A stretch of DNA of 64,000 nt from Porodaedalea pini (lineage: Eukaryota; Basidiomycota; Agaricomycetes; Hymenochaetales; Hymenochaetaceae). The translations under genes and the position numbers were made by a program. This document shows positions 34,373-44,867 of the stretch, one piece after another. Under the pieces are notes generated by a model. That model was not told the DNA's origin. It saw only the letters and a list, made by a program, of their open reading frames with translations, and did no database searches. Position 1 is the stretch's first letter. Each line of letters begins with the position of its first letter. Where the stretch lies: assembly GCA_002794775.1 (NCBI GenBank), contig NBAY01000007.1, positions 310,001 through 374,000 of the forward strand, given 5' to 3'.

Positions 34373-34452
34373 CAGGACCCTACCGTGAGACCAATAGGGA
34401 CCTGTCCCCCCAAACCCCCCCCAAACCCTCAACGCCGACGCCCGAACCAGAA

Positions 34453-35986
34453 ATGTCGACAGGAGGTTTCAGCCAGCAACAGATGGAGCAGATTGCAGCA
34501 ATCGTAGCAGGTGCTTTTGCGCATCAGGCGAACAACGCCCCCACACCGGTCGCTGCAGCCAATCCCCCAACCCCAAACATCGATGTTGCCTGGCCACATG
34601 AATTCACTGGTGGCGATGATTATCTAGATTTCAAATGCAAAGTCCTTCTTTTCGTCTCTGCAAACCCAAGCCGATACCCCACGGCGGAGAGTAAGATCTA
34701 CGTTGCTCTCTCCTACTTAAAGGGGGGCAATGCGGTGACGTGGGCACAGAACTATGTGGAGGAGTTGACGATGGCTGGCATCGTGACCTTCACCGACAGC
34801 TGGATAAGATTCCAAGAGCGCCTAGATGCCTCGTTCAATGATCCAAACCAGAAGGAAAAGGCGCTAGTGAAGTTCCGAACCAAGGTTCAGAAGGACCTCA
34901 CCACCGACGAGTTCTTCCAGGATCTTGATGTTGTCATCACGAGGGTGGGCCTAATGGACAACAGCATCATCTGTGACCGCCTGAAACGAGCAATGAACAT
35001 TGAGGTGGTACGAGGGGTGCTGAGGTCGATGCCGGTCCCGACAACATACGATGCCTGGAAGAAGAAGGCCATCGAGATTGACCAAGGCGAACAGCAGATC
35101 CGGGCCTGTCATGGATGCTTTTTAATTATTTTATTCTCTTATCATTTTCCCTTATCTTATCTTATCATATCTTATCCACTCATTACTAATCATGATTATT
35201 TCAGCTTACTCATATCTATTACGCCCCTTTCCCACACTTTCATTATTCGCTGACTGATACTATGACACTATTGTTCTACGAAGTTCCACAACGTTCTTTC
35301 ATCTATCTTTATGTAGTAGCTAATTCCCTGGTCCGTGCACAGCCTCTGTAGGGTATATAAGTAGGTAGTCCTCCTGTACTTATCCCTTAGTTTCGACCTG
35401 GTCAATTCTACCTGGCTACGTCCAGAAGCTGCTCCCTACCTCTGCGCTGTGTCAGCTCCCCTGGCTCACCGCTCTCTCCCTCTCTCCTCTTCCTCTGACT
35501 GAGTTCCGTGTGACCCGGTTACCTTTTGCATACCCGTAGTCCGTCGCTGACAGGGCCATCCAACGAGGCCGTGTGTTCCCAACTCCGCCACGCCCACAAC
35601 AACAACAGACGCCCCCAGCTTGCCATCCGGTCGTGGCCCCGCACATCGATAAACATGATGCAACCGGTGTTACTTTTGGAGGTGCCGGCCAGCTGATGGA
35701 CATCTCAATGAATGAGGCACAATGCCAACGCGTGTGCTGGATCTGTGGCCAGCTCGGTCACTTCAAGGACACATGCCCGCAGGGGAAGACGATCATGCAG
35801 CGTATGCTGCAGATGATGGCACCTGGCAAACGTCACCTCCTCACCGATGAGCTAGGCGCGATGAAGGAATCGGCATTCGAGGAAGTCGTAGACACTTGAA
35901 GATTGACAGTGGAGGACTATGTGGATGAGGAAGGAGATGATGAAGAGGTCGTCGACTCGCAGGGTTTTGTGAGTGGTCAGGCGTAG
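34453..35986 (+). pseudogene. gag: Gag of B2, split by a solo LTR
   Basis: MSTGGFSQQQMEQIAAIVAG at 34453 leads through the Gag core (FTGGDDYLDFKCKVLLF) to QQIRA, where a C-type solo LTR inserted in the GGGCC of the Arg-Ala codons. It resumes at 35553 (AIQRGRVFPTPPRPQQQQ). The CCHC knuckle CWICGQLGHFKDTC follows. TGA at 35897-35899 replaces the CGA of DTRRSTVED. The usual stop TAG is at 35984-35986. It is non-functional. Confidence 0.9.
35107..35552 (+). repeat. Solo LTR, family C
   Basis: 446 bp, TGTCATGGATGC...GTCGCTGACA, flanked by GGGCC (35102-35106 and 35553-35557). It is clearly the LTR of element C at 50725 and 57240, but more diverged. It retains the TATA box and the RNA-start word AGTTTCGACCT. 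Confidence 0.94.
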
Positions 35987-36004
35987 CCATCGGGGCGACT
36001 GACC
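35962..36004 (+). promoter_or_regulatory. -1 frameshift cassette (B2)
   Basis: GGGTTTT 35962-35968, 6-nt spacer, stem GGTCAG 35975-35980 / CTGACC 35999-36004, as in the other copies. Confidence 0.76.
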
Positions 36005-38326
36005 GAGTAGAACAAGGGACTTTGAATTGAGATCCACTAAAATATAATCAACCGTCTGTACAATATGTAGATGCAAATGACGTCGATGGTTTTCCTGATT
36101 ATGAAGTCCCCACCGGTGTGAACGAGAATAGCGAGTACGAGCAACTGTTCGTGAGGGGAACTGGTGGACACCAGCTGGACCTCCTCCTGAATGTCGGATG
36201 CGATGTGGAGGGTGAGGAAAGGGAGGTGGATGCGCATGCCCTTGTGGATTCAGGATGTACGGGATCGTACATTGATGTGAGGTTCGTCGAGCGCTATGGG
36301 TTGGAGACCAAGCACTACATTAGACCCCTTGCGGTGCTCAATGCAGACAGCATGCACAACGAGGCCAGTTTGATCGAAAGATACGTCGACGTCAAACTAA
36401 TGATTGGACATCACAAGGAAAGGATCATCCTTGCGGTGACATCTCTGGCATCGTCAAACATCTTCCTGGGTTATGACTGGCTTCAACACCACAACCCAGA
36501 AGTCGACTGGAAGACGGGTTTGATTGAATTCACCCGCTGTCCAGAGGAATGTGCGATCAAGAAAGAGGTTGTGGAAGAGATGAGGAGGGTGAGAGAGGTG
36601 CAAATGGACAAGGCGTCCTGGCCCACATACCTCAACGACTTTGCCGACATCTTCAGCGAGAAGGGCTTCAAAAAGCTACCGGAACATCGCCCCTGGGATC
36701 ACGTCATCAACTTGAAACCCGACTGCAAGATCTATCTGCTGACACCGACGGAACAGCAGTCACTGAAGGACTTCCTCGAAGAGAACTTGAAGTCGGGCTG
36801 TATACGAAAGTTGATCTCACCGATGGTGTCGCCCTTTTTCTTCATCAAGAAGGCTGACAAATCCTTACACCCGATTCAGGACTACCAGAAGCTTAATGAG
36901 GGGACGATCAAGAACAAGTACCCTCTCCCCCTCATCGACAAACTTGTCGACAAGGTCAAGAAGGCAAAGTTCATCACCAAGCTTGACCTTCGCTGGGGAT
37001 ACTACAACGTCCGGATCTGTGAAGGTGATGAGTGGAAGGCAGCATTCTGCATGAACATGGGTCTCTTCAAACTGACAGTCATGTTCTTTGGTCTTTGTAA
37101 CGCACCGGTGACGTTCCAGGCTTTTGTCAACCACATCTTCAAGGGATTGATCTACGACAACTTGATCATCGTCTACCTCGATGACATACTGATTCTCTTG
37201 CAAACTCTTGAGGAACATATCAAGACGTCGAGGTGCGTCCTTCAGATCTTGTGAGAAAACGGCCTGTACCTGAAACCGGAGAAGTGCGAGTTCGACGCCA
37301 AGGTGGTAAAGTACCTCGGCCACATCATCAGTAATGGTGAAATCAGGGCAGACCCGGCGAAGACGGAAGCGATCGCAGACTGGCCTGTCCCACGAAACAT
37401 CAAACAGCTGCAACAGTTCCTTGGCATGGGCAACTGGCTATGACAGTTTATCAAGGACTACAGCAAGGTAGTCCATCTGTTGACGTTGCTGACAGGCAAG
37501 AAGGACTGGGTATGAGAGACCGAACAGCAGGAAGCGTTCGAGGAGCTGAGACGATGTCTCTGCTCACCTCCAGTCCTAGCCATTGCAAATGAGGAGGGCC
37601 CTTTCCGCGTCGAAGCAGACTCATCAAACTTTGCGCTAGGAGGCATGTTGTTGCAGAAGCAGGAAGGCAAGTGGAGGGTAGTCGCCTACAGGTCAGAAGC
37701 ACTCCTGCCGGCAGAACGAAACTACGAGATCTACGACAAAGAGATGCTCGCGATCGTTTCGGCACTCAAGGAATGGAGACAGTACCTTCTCAGCACCTGT
37801 CACAAGATTGAGATCTGGTCCGACCACGCCAATCTCACCTACTTCAGGTCAGCGCAGAAGCTGAGCTATCGCCAAGCTCGCTGGCGAACAGAGCTCGAGG
37901 AATTTGACTTCCACCTCGAACACAAGTTGGGAAAGACAATGGGCAAGGCAGACCTGCTATTGCGCAAGGTGGGCTACGACAAAGGCAAGGATGACAACGA
38001 CGGGGTCGTCTTCATCAAGGAGAAGTGGCTGAACCGAGGAGTGGTGAGGACATCATGTGATGAGTTGTTGGAACGAGTGGGTGATGCACAGAGGGCGCAG
38101 GACTTGTCGGAGAGGCCAATGGGACTGACAGAAGTCAACGGGTTGCAGTGCATGAAAGGCAAGGTGTACGTGCCGTCGACGATGAAGGAAGCGGTGCTGA
38201 GGGAATGCCATGACTTGACCCTGGCAGGACACCTGGATCATCAAAAATGGTCGAACTGGTGCGTCGAGATTTCTGGTGGGCGTCGATGTTCTCCAACATC
38301 TGAGCATATGTCAGAGGGTGTGATCG
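35969..38326 (+). pseudogene. pol: Pol of B2, first part
   Basis: Protease ([11 protein letters not shown]), RT (YLDDILIL), RNase H (VEADSSNFALGG; IWSDHANL) and the start of the integrase zinc region. TGA codons at 37252-37254 and 37441-37443 replace Arg CGA; TGA at 37513-37515 replaces Trp TGG. A further stop is in the linker before the protease. Some residues of the RT thumb are missing (NLKPDCKIY lacks FKPSD). A2 inserted in the TGTGATCG near the integrase zinc domain; the frame resumes at 44574. Confidence 0.88.
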
Positions 38327-38739
38327 TGTTAGAACCTGAACTTTCACCTTTTCCTTTATTTTCCCTTTTACCATTTCCTTTATTATATCCGTCCTTTTCA
38401 TTATATTTACCCATCTTACACAATCATTCCCACACTACCTTCATTCGTTCCATTCCCACTCGTTATGTAATGTTAGGTAATATAGTCTCACGGTCGTCGC
38501 TATATAAGGTCTCAGGAATCGCATGAACTCCTTGTTCTGCTTTTCCTCTTACCTCCGCGACGACCTAGGTGAGACTCGTCCCCCTTGTATTAGTTTAGAC
38601 TTGTATTAATCCTCTTACCTCCGCGACGACCTAGCCTGAGTAAGCGTGTCCCGAGTCTACGCTCGAGTATAGCACGTCCCAGACGACAGTCAGCCGAGGC
38701 CTGCCCAGTCCGAGTCGTCTCCCGGACTCCCGCCTAACA
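38327..38739 (+). repeat. 5' LTR of A2
   Basis: TATA box at 38501-38508; RNA-start word GTTCTGCTTTT at 38534-38544; two 24-bp direct repeats at 38545-38568 and 38611-38634, with an intron-like GTGAGA...CCTAG unit at 38569-38634. Confidence 0.96.
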
Positions 38740-38740
38740 T

Positions 38741-38751
38741 AAAAGCAGAAC
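38741..38751 (+). promoter_or_regulatory. Self-priming primer-binding site of A2
   Basis: AAAAGCAGAAC, an exact 11-nt complement of 38534-38544; the match stops at both ends (the next bases do not pair). Confidence 0.87.
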
Positions 38752-39449
38752 CTCACCCAGGCTCATCCCCAGCGTAAGTCGTCGCTGTCGACTCGCCTTC
38801 ACTCGGTCTAGAGGAGCGCTCCCCTCGACGGACTTGACGTGTAAACCCCCTAAACGACAACCCTCAACCCTGCCCGGACGTTTTCGGATGTTCGTGTATT
38901 ACGTAAATATATCAACCGACATTTCCCGACCCTGGCTCTACGAATTAGCCTCTGGTGGAGCACGCACCTAACGTGGACGTGGGTAACAAGACGAGTCCAA
39001 ACTTCGACGACAATCTCGTTTGTAATCTCACTCGGATCCTACCGCCTTGTCATCAACTTCGCTGACGAACCCGCTCAACGTTGGCGTAACCCTGGATCGA
39101 ACGCGCAACCGATCCCTGTCCCTCCGCCAACGTCAAGATAGATCTCACCGACGAACAGCAACGGGCCCTTCCTGCTTCAGCCCGTTGGGATCCAGACCGA
39201 CCAGGCTACGTCGCGACCAATAATAGCGGTGTCACTCACGACATCTGGTGGAGTGAAATCCGGCGCAGCTGGTATTCATCAGACGAACGAGGGAGGAGAG
39301 TAAGGTGGCCCCCAGCTGCTCCGTCGTCATCTGCACCGTCAACGTCTACGATCAACCTACCACCGACCCCAGGTCCTTACCGCGAAACCAACAGAGACCC
39401 CTCACCGCCGACTCCTCCAGAACCTTCGACACCCGCACCCGAACCCGCG
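38752..39449 (+). other. A2 leader with protein-like frames
   Basis: A frame after TAA reads (ACG)TTLNPARTFSDVRVLRK, FPTLALRISLWWSTHLTWTW and NPGSNAQPIPVPPPTSR to TAG near 39140. The gag frame then reads VKIDLTDEQQRALPASARWD and DIWWSEIRRSWYSSDE, with no ATG before 39450. The same two segments occur in all copies. Confidence 0.55.
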
Positions 39450-40529
39450 ATGTCAGCAGAAGGTTTCAGCCAACAGCAAATGGCGCAGATCGCGGCCATC
39501 GTTGCGAATGCCTTCGCCCATCAGGCGAACAACGCCCCAGCACCGGTCGCGGCCGCTAACCCCCCGACCCCCAACATAGATGTCGCCCGGCCACGAGAAT
39601 TCACTGGTGGCGACGATTACCTCGACTTCAGATGTGAAGTCCTCCTTTTTGTATCCGCAAATCCAAGTCGATACCCTACGTCAGAGAGTAAGATTTATGT
39701 AGCTCTCTCCTACCTGAAGGGTGGTAATGCGGCAACGTGGGCGCAGAACTACGTCGAGGAGTCGACAACGTCGGGGATCGTCACCTTCACCGACAGCTGG
39801 GAAAGATTCCAGGAACGACTCGACGCCTCGTTCGACGACCCGAATCGCAAGGAGAAAGCGCTGAAGGATTTCCGAGATAAGGTCCAGAAGGACCTAACCG
39901 CGGACGAGTTCTTCCAGAAGTTCGACGTGATAATTAAGCGCGCCGAGTTGAAAGACGACAGCGTCATCTGCGATCGCCTCAAGCGGGCGATGAACATCGA
40001 GGTGGTCCGTGGAGTGCTAAGGTCGACGCCAGTCCCAACGAAATACGAGGATTGGAAGAACAAGGCGATTGAAATAGACCGCGGCGAACAGCAGATTCGC
40101 GCTATCCAACGAGGACGCGCCTTTCTTCCCCCTCCTCGCCTACCACAACAAGCGCCCCCGGCTCGCCGTCAGGTAGCGGCCCCTCACGTCGACAGACGCG
40201 ATGCGACCGGCGTCACCTTTGGAGGCGCTGGTCAACCGATGGACGTCTCGATGAACGAGGCACAACGACAACGTGCGTGCTGGATCTGTGGTGGGCTGGG
40301 CCACTTTAAAGACAAGTGCCCACAGGCGAAACCGATCATCCAGCGCATGCTGGAACTGATGGCGCCAGGCGAACGTCGTGTCCTCGCCGACGAGCTCGGA
40401 GCGATGAAGGAGTCAGCCTTCGAGGAAGTCGTAGACACTCGGAGGTCGACGGTGGAGGACTATGTGGAGGAAGAAGGCGATAACGAAGAGGTCGTCGACT
40501 CGCAGGGTTTTGCGAATGGTCAGGCGTAG
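39450..40529 (+). CDS. gag: Gag of A2
   Basis: 359 residues (MSAEGFSQQQMAQIAAIVAN). It has the Gag core FTGGDDYLDFRCEVLLF, SYLKGGNAATWAQNYVEE and ERLDASFDDPNRKEKALKDF, then a basic Pro-rich linker, CCHC knuckle CWICGGLGHFKDKC and the acidic tail VEDYVEEEGDNEEVVDSQGF. The ATG aligns with the start of the other copies. It should form particles and bind element RNA. Ribosomes that slip at 40505-40511 make Gag-Pol instead. Confidence 0.94.
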   Translation: MSAEGFSQQQMAQIAAIVANAFAHQANNAPAPVAAANPPTPNIDVARPREFTGGDDYLDFRCEVLLFVSANPSRYPTSESKIYVALSYLKGGNAATWAQNYVEESTTSGIVTFTDSWERFQERLDASFDDPNRKEKALKDFRDKVQKDLTADEFFQKFDVIIKRAELKDDSVICDRLKRAMNIEVVRGVLRSTPVPTKYEDWKNKAIEIDRGEQQIRAIQRGRAFLPPPRLPQQAPPARRQVAAPHVDRRDATGVTFGGAGQPMDVSMNEAQRQRACWICGGLGHFKDKCPQAKPIIQRMLELMAPGERRVLADELGAMKESAFEEVVDTRRSTVEDYVEEEGDNEEVVDSQGFANGQA

Positions 40530-40547
40530 CCATCGGGGCGACTGACC
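40505..40547 (+). promoter_or_regulatory. -1 frameshift cassette (A2)
   Basis: GGGTTTT 40505-40511, spacer GCGAAT, stem GGTCAG 40518-40523 / CTGACC 40542-40547 enclosing the gag stop TAG. Confidence 0.82.
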
Positions 40548-43500
40548 GAGAAGAACAAGAGACTTCGAATCCGGATCCGCTAAAATATAACCAACCGTTT
40601 GTACAATACGTAGATGCGAACAATGTCGATGGTTTTCCCGATTACGAAGTCTCCACCGGTGTGAACAAGAATGAAGAGTACGAACAACTGTTCATGAGAG
40701 GAACTGGCGGACGCCAGCTGGACCTTCTCCTAACCGTCGAGCATGAAATAGCTGGTGAGGCGAGAGAGGTAGATGCGCATGCCCTTGTGGATTCGGGATG
40801 CACGGGGTCCTGCATCGACGTCAGGTTCGTCGAGAGGTACGGGTTGGAAACGAAACGCTACATTCGACCCCTCGCGGTGCTGAACGCCGATGGCACGCAC
40901 AATGAAGCCGGATTGATCGAGGAGTACGTTGACGTCGAACTCATGATCGGCCGTCATCGGGAGAAGATCGTCCTCGCAGTAACGTCCCTAGCGTCATCGA
41001 ACATCTTCCTGGGGTACGACTGGCTTCGACGTCACAATCCGGAGGTCGACTGGAAAACGGGCTCGATCGAATTCACCCGCTGTCCAGAAGAATGTGCGAT
41101 CGAGAGGGAGCCGGTGGAGGACCTAGGCGAGGTGAAGAAGGTGGTGGAACAGATGAGGAGGGTGAGTGAGATGCGAATGGACAAGATGTCCTGGCCCGCA
41201 TACCTCAACGACTACGCCGACGTTTTCAGCGAAAAAGGTTTCGAGAAGCTGCCGGAACACCGACCCTGGGACCATGTCATCGACTTGAAGCCCGACTTCA
41301 AACTGAGCGACTGTAAGATCTACCCGCTCACGCCGACTGAGCAGCAGTCACTCAAGGACTTCCTTGATGAAAACCTGAAGTCGGGTCGCATTCGACGGTC
41401 AATATCGCCCATGGCGTCGCCCTTCTTCTTCATTAAGAAGGCCGACAAATTGCTACGCCCGATCCAGGATTACCGTAAGCTCAATGACGGTACGATCAAG
41501 AACAAGTATCCCCTCCCTCTCATTGACGAACTCGTCGACAAGGTCAAGAAAGCGAAATACATCACTAAGCTTGACCTTCGCTGGGGGTACTACAATATCC
41601 GGATCCGCGAGGGTGACGAATGGAAAGCAGCGTTTCGCACGAACATGGGCCTCTTCGAACCGACGGTCATGTTTTTTGGCCTTTGCAACGCGCCGGCCAC
41701 GTTCCAGGCCTTTGTCAACCACATCTTTAAGGACCTAATCTACGCGAACTTGATCATCGTATACCTCGACGACATCCTGATCCTCTCGGAAACCATTGAG
41801 GAGCATATCGACACGTCGAGGCGCGTACTCCAGATCCTCCGAGAGAATGGCCTGTACCTGAAGCCGGAGAAGTGCGAGTTTGACGCCAAGGTCGTCAAAT
41901 ACCTCGGCCACATCATCGGCAATGGAGAGATCAGGGCTGACCCGGCAAAGACGGAGGCGATTGCGAACTGGCCAGTCCCACGGAACCTCAAGGAGCTGCA
42001 ACAGTTCCTCGGCATGGGAAACTGGCTGAGACGGTTTATTAAGGACTACAGCAAGGTGGTCCGACCGTTGACGTCGTTAACGGGCAAGAAGGACTGGGTA
42101 TGGGAGACCGAACAGCAGGAAGCGTTCAAGGAGCTGAGACGACGTCTCTGCTCACCTCCAGTCCTAGCCATCGCCAATGACGAGGGCCCTTTCCGCGTAG
42201 AAGCGGACTCGTCGAACTTTGCGCTCGGTGGTGTGTTGTTGCAGAAGCAGGAAGGGAAGTGGAGGGTGATCGCCTACAGGTCAGAGGCACTTGAACCGGC
42301 GGAACGAAACTACGAGATCTACGACAAGGAGATGCTCGCGATCGTTTCGGCGCTCAAGGAGTGGCGGCAATACCTCCTTGGCGCTCGCCACAAAATTGAA
42401 ATCTGGTCCGACCACGCCAACCTCACCTACTTCAGGTCAGCGCAGAAGCTGAGCTATCGTCAAGCTCGCTGGCGAACCGAACTCGAGGAATTCGACTTCC
42501 ACCTCGAACACAAGTCGGGGAAGACAATGGGCAAGGCCGACTTGCTGTCGCGCAAGGCAGGCTATGATCAGGGCAAGGATGACAATGACGGCGTCGTGTT
42601 CATCAAGGAGAAATGGCTGAACCGTGGGGTGGTAAGGACGTCGCGTGATGAAATGTTGGAACGAGTGGGGGAGGCGCAGAGAGCGCAAGACGAGTCGGAG
42701 AGGCCGACGAATATGGTGAAGGTCGACGGGTTGTGGCGGATGAAAGGCAAGGTGTACGTGCCATCGACGATGAAAGAAGCGGTATTGCGGGAGTACCACG
42801 ACTCGACCCTGGCAGGACATCCTGGATCGTCGAAGATGGTCGAACTGGTACGTCGAGACTTCTGGTGGGCGTCAATGTTCTCCGATGTCCGAACATACGT
42901 CCGAGGATGCAACCGTTGCCAACGGACGAAAGCCTTAAGAACGTCGAGGTCGAGACCGCTTCATCCTAACACGATCCCTGAAGGTCCCTGGGAGATCGTC
43001 ACGGTCGACCTAATCGGAGAACTCCCGGACTCTAAGGGACACAATGCAATCTGCGTCTTCGTGGACAGATTCTCGAAACAGATGCATGCCATCCCGACGA
43101 CGACGAAACTGTCAGCGGAAGGCATGGCTCAGTTATACCGAGACCACGTCTTCCGCCTCCATGGCCTACCGAAGAAGATCATCCACGACCGAGGCACGCA
43201 GTTCGATGCGTCGATGATGAAGGAGCTATACAAACTCCTACACATCGAAGGCAACCCGTCAACGGCATACCACCCACAAACGGACGGTCAGACGGAACGC
43301 GTCAATCAAGAGCTCGAACAGTACCTCCGGCTCTTCGTCGATCATCGGCAATCGGACTGGAAGGACTGGCTCCCCCTCGCAGAGTTCGCCTACAACAACC
43401 GCGAACATTCAGCGACAAGGATGTCACCCTTCTACGCAAACACCGGACGTCACCCTATGAGCTTCGACACCGTACGAACTTCCTCTGCCAACATGTCGGC

Positions 43501-44155
43501 GGAAGAATTCGCCAAGCACATCAAGGAGACTCATCGTGTTGCTAAGGACAATCTAGTCAAGGCAGCAGAGGACATGAAGCGCTACCATGACCGGACAGCA
43601 GGAGCTTCGGTGGAGTACAAGGCTGGAGACAAAGTCTTCCTTGACGGGCGAAACATCAGTACGGACTCGCCGACGAAGAAACTCGCAGACAAATGGTACG
43701 GCCCCTTTGACATCGTCGACAAGGTAGGAGCGAGCGCGTACAAGCTCAAACTCCCGAAGCGATGGAAAAAGGTCCACCCTGTCTTCAATGAAGCCCTGTT
43801 GAAACCCGCCGTCGAACCGTCCTTTGAAAGCCAGAAGCAACCGCCGCCGCCGCCGCCAGACATCGTCGACAACGAGGAGGAATACGAACTCGAGGAAGTC
43901 TTAGACTCACGTCTGCACCGAGGGAAACTACAGTACCTTGTCAAGTGGGTTGGCTACAATGAACCTACTTGGCAGCCTGAGATGGATTTCGGCGAGAACG
44001 CGAAGGAGGCGATCGCTGAGTTCTACCTCAAACATCCCGGTGCACCTCGGAAACTCGACATCCCTCGTCAACGACTCCGTCCGCTCTTCGTCGACACCGA
44101 GCCTGACGACCGCGATCATGGTTGGTCGGGATGCCCAACCTTGAAGAGGGGGTAA
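40512..44155 (+). CDS. pol: Pol of A2 (protease, RT, RNase H, integrase, chromodomain)
   Basis: Open without interruption from the frameshift site to TAA 44153-44155, about 1200 residues; it should be made only as a Gag-Pol fusion because no ATG stands at its head (a GTG at 40661 is not a credible start). Order: retropepsin [13 protein letters not shown] with YLDDILIL; RNase H with VEADSSNFALGG, YEIYDKEMLAIV, IWSDHANL; integrase zinc domain (EYHDSTLAGHPG, CNRCQRTK); DDE core (TVDLIGELPDSKGH; HDRGTQFDASMM; TDGQTERVNQELEQ); GPY/F (DKWYGPFDIV); Pro-rich linker; chromodomain LEEVLDSRLHRGKLQYLVKW VGYNEPTWQPE. The chromodomain suggests targeting to methylated-histone chromatin. The stop codon abuts the 3' LTR. 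Confidence 0.95.
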
Positions 44156-44568
44156 TGTTAGAACCTGAACTTTCACCTTTTCCTTTATTTTCCCTTTTAC
44201 CATTTCCTTTATTATATTCGTCCTTTTCATTATATTTACCCATCTTACACAATCATTCCCACACTACCTTCATTCGTTCCATTCCCACTCGTTATGTAAT
44301 GTTAGGTAATATAGTCTCACGGTCGTCGCTATATAAGGTCTCAGGAATCGCATGAACTCCTTGTTCTGCTTTTCCTCTTACCTCCGCGACGACCTAGGTG
44401 AGACTCGTCCCCCTTGTATTAGTTTAGACTTGTATTAATCCTCTTACCTCCGCGACGACCTAGCCTGAGTAAGCGTGTCCCGAGTCTACGCTCGAGTATA
44501 GCACGTCCCAGACGACAGTCAGCCGAGGCCTGCCCAGTCCGAGTCGTCTCCCGGACTCCCGCCTAACA
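44156..44568 (+). repeat. 3' LTR of A2
   Basis: 413 bp; differs from the 5' LTR at one position by eye. The target duplication GATCG follows. Confidence 0.96.
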
Positions 44569-44867
44569 GATCGCTGTCAATGAACAAAGGCTCTGAGGGC
44601 ATCGAGGTCAAGGCCACTCCACCTGAACGTGGTCCCTGAGGGTCCTTGGGAAATTGTTACAGTCAATCTCATTGGAGAGCTCCCGGACTCGAAGGGACAT
44701 AACACGATCTGCGTCGTCATGGATAGATTCTCGAAGCAGATGCATGCGATCCCAACAACGACAAAGCTGTCAGCGGAAGGCATGGCTCAGTTGTACCACG
44801 ACCACATCTTCCGCCTCCACAGCCTACCGAAGAAGATCATCCATGACCGTGGCATGCAGTTCGACGC
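44569..44867 (+). pseudogene. pol: Pol of B2, second part (integrase core start)
   Basis: It continues from the A2 target: CHCQ*TKALRASRSRPLHL-like zinc-domain end, then VPEGPWEIVTVNLIGELPDS (the first integrase Asp has become Asn: VNLIG against VDLIG), and HDRGMQFDA. It stops at the 44868 insertion. Confidence 0.85.

Larger units (their letters stand above)
38327..44568 (+). mobile_element. Element A2, intact and probably young chromovirus
   Basis: 6242 bp, flanked by GATCG (38322-38326 and 44569-44573). Both LTRs are 413 bp, and I see one difference between them (ATATCCGTCC against ATATTCGTCC). Gag (359 residues) and the whole Pol frame are open, all catalytic motifs are present, and the primer pair and frameshift cassette are intact. 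It is the only copy in the window with no coding defect, so it is the best candidate for an active element and the reference used here for reading mutations in others. Confidence 0.97.

Noticed and set aside
40661..40663. GTG as an independent start of pol in A2
   Set aside because: The -1 frame is open back to the gag end, with protein-like wording (TDREEQ..NPDPLKYNQPS type) upstream, so a Gag-Pol fusion by frameshift is the simpler reading.
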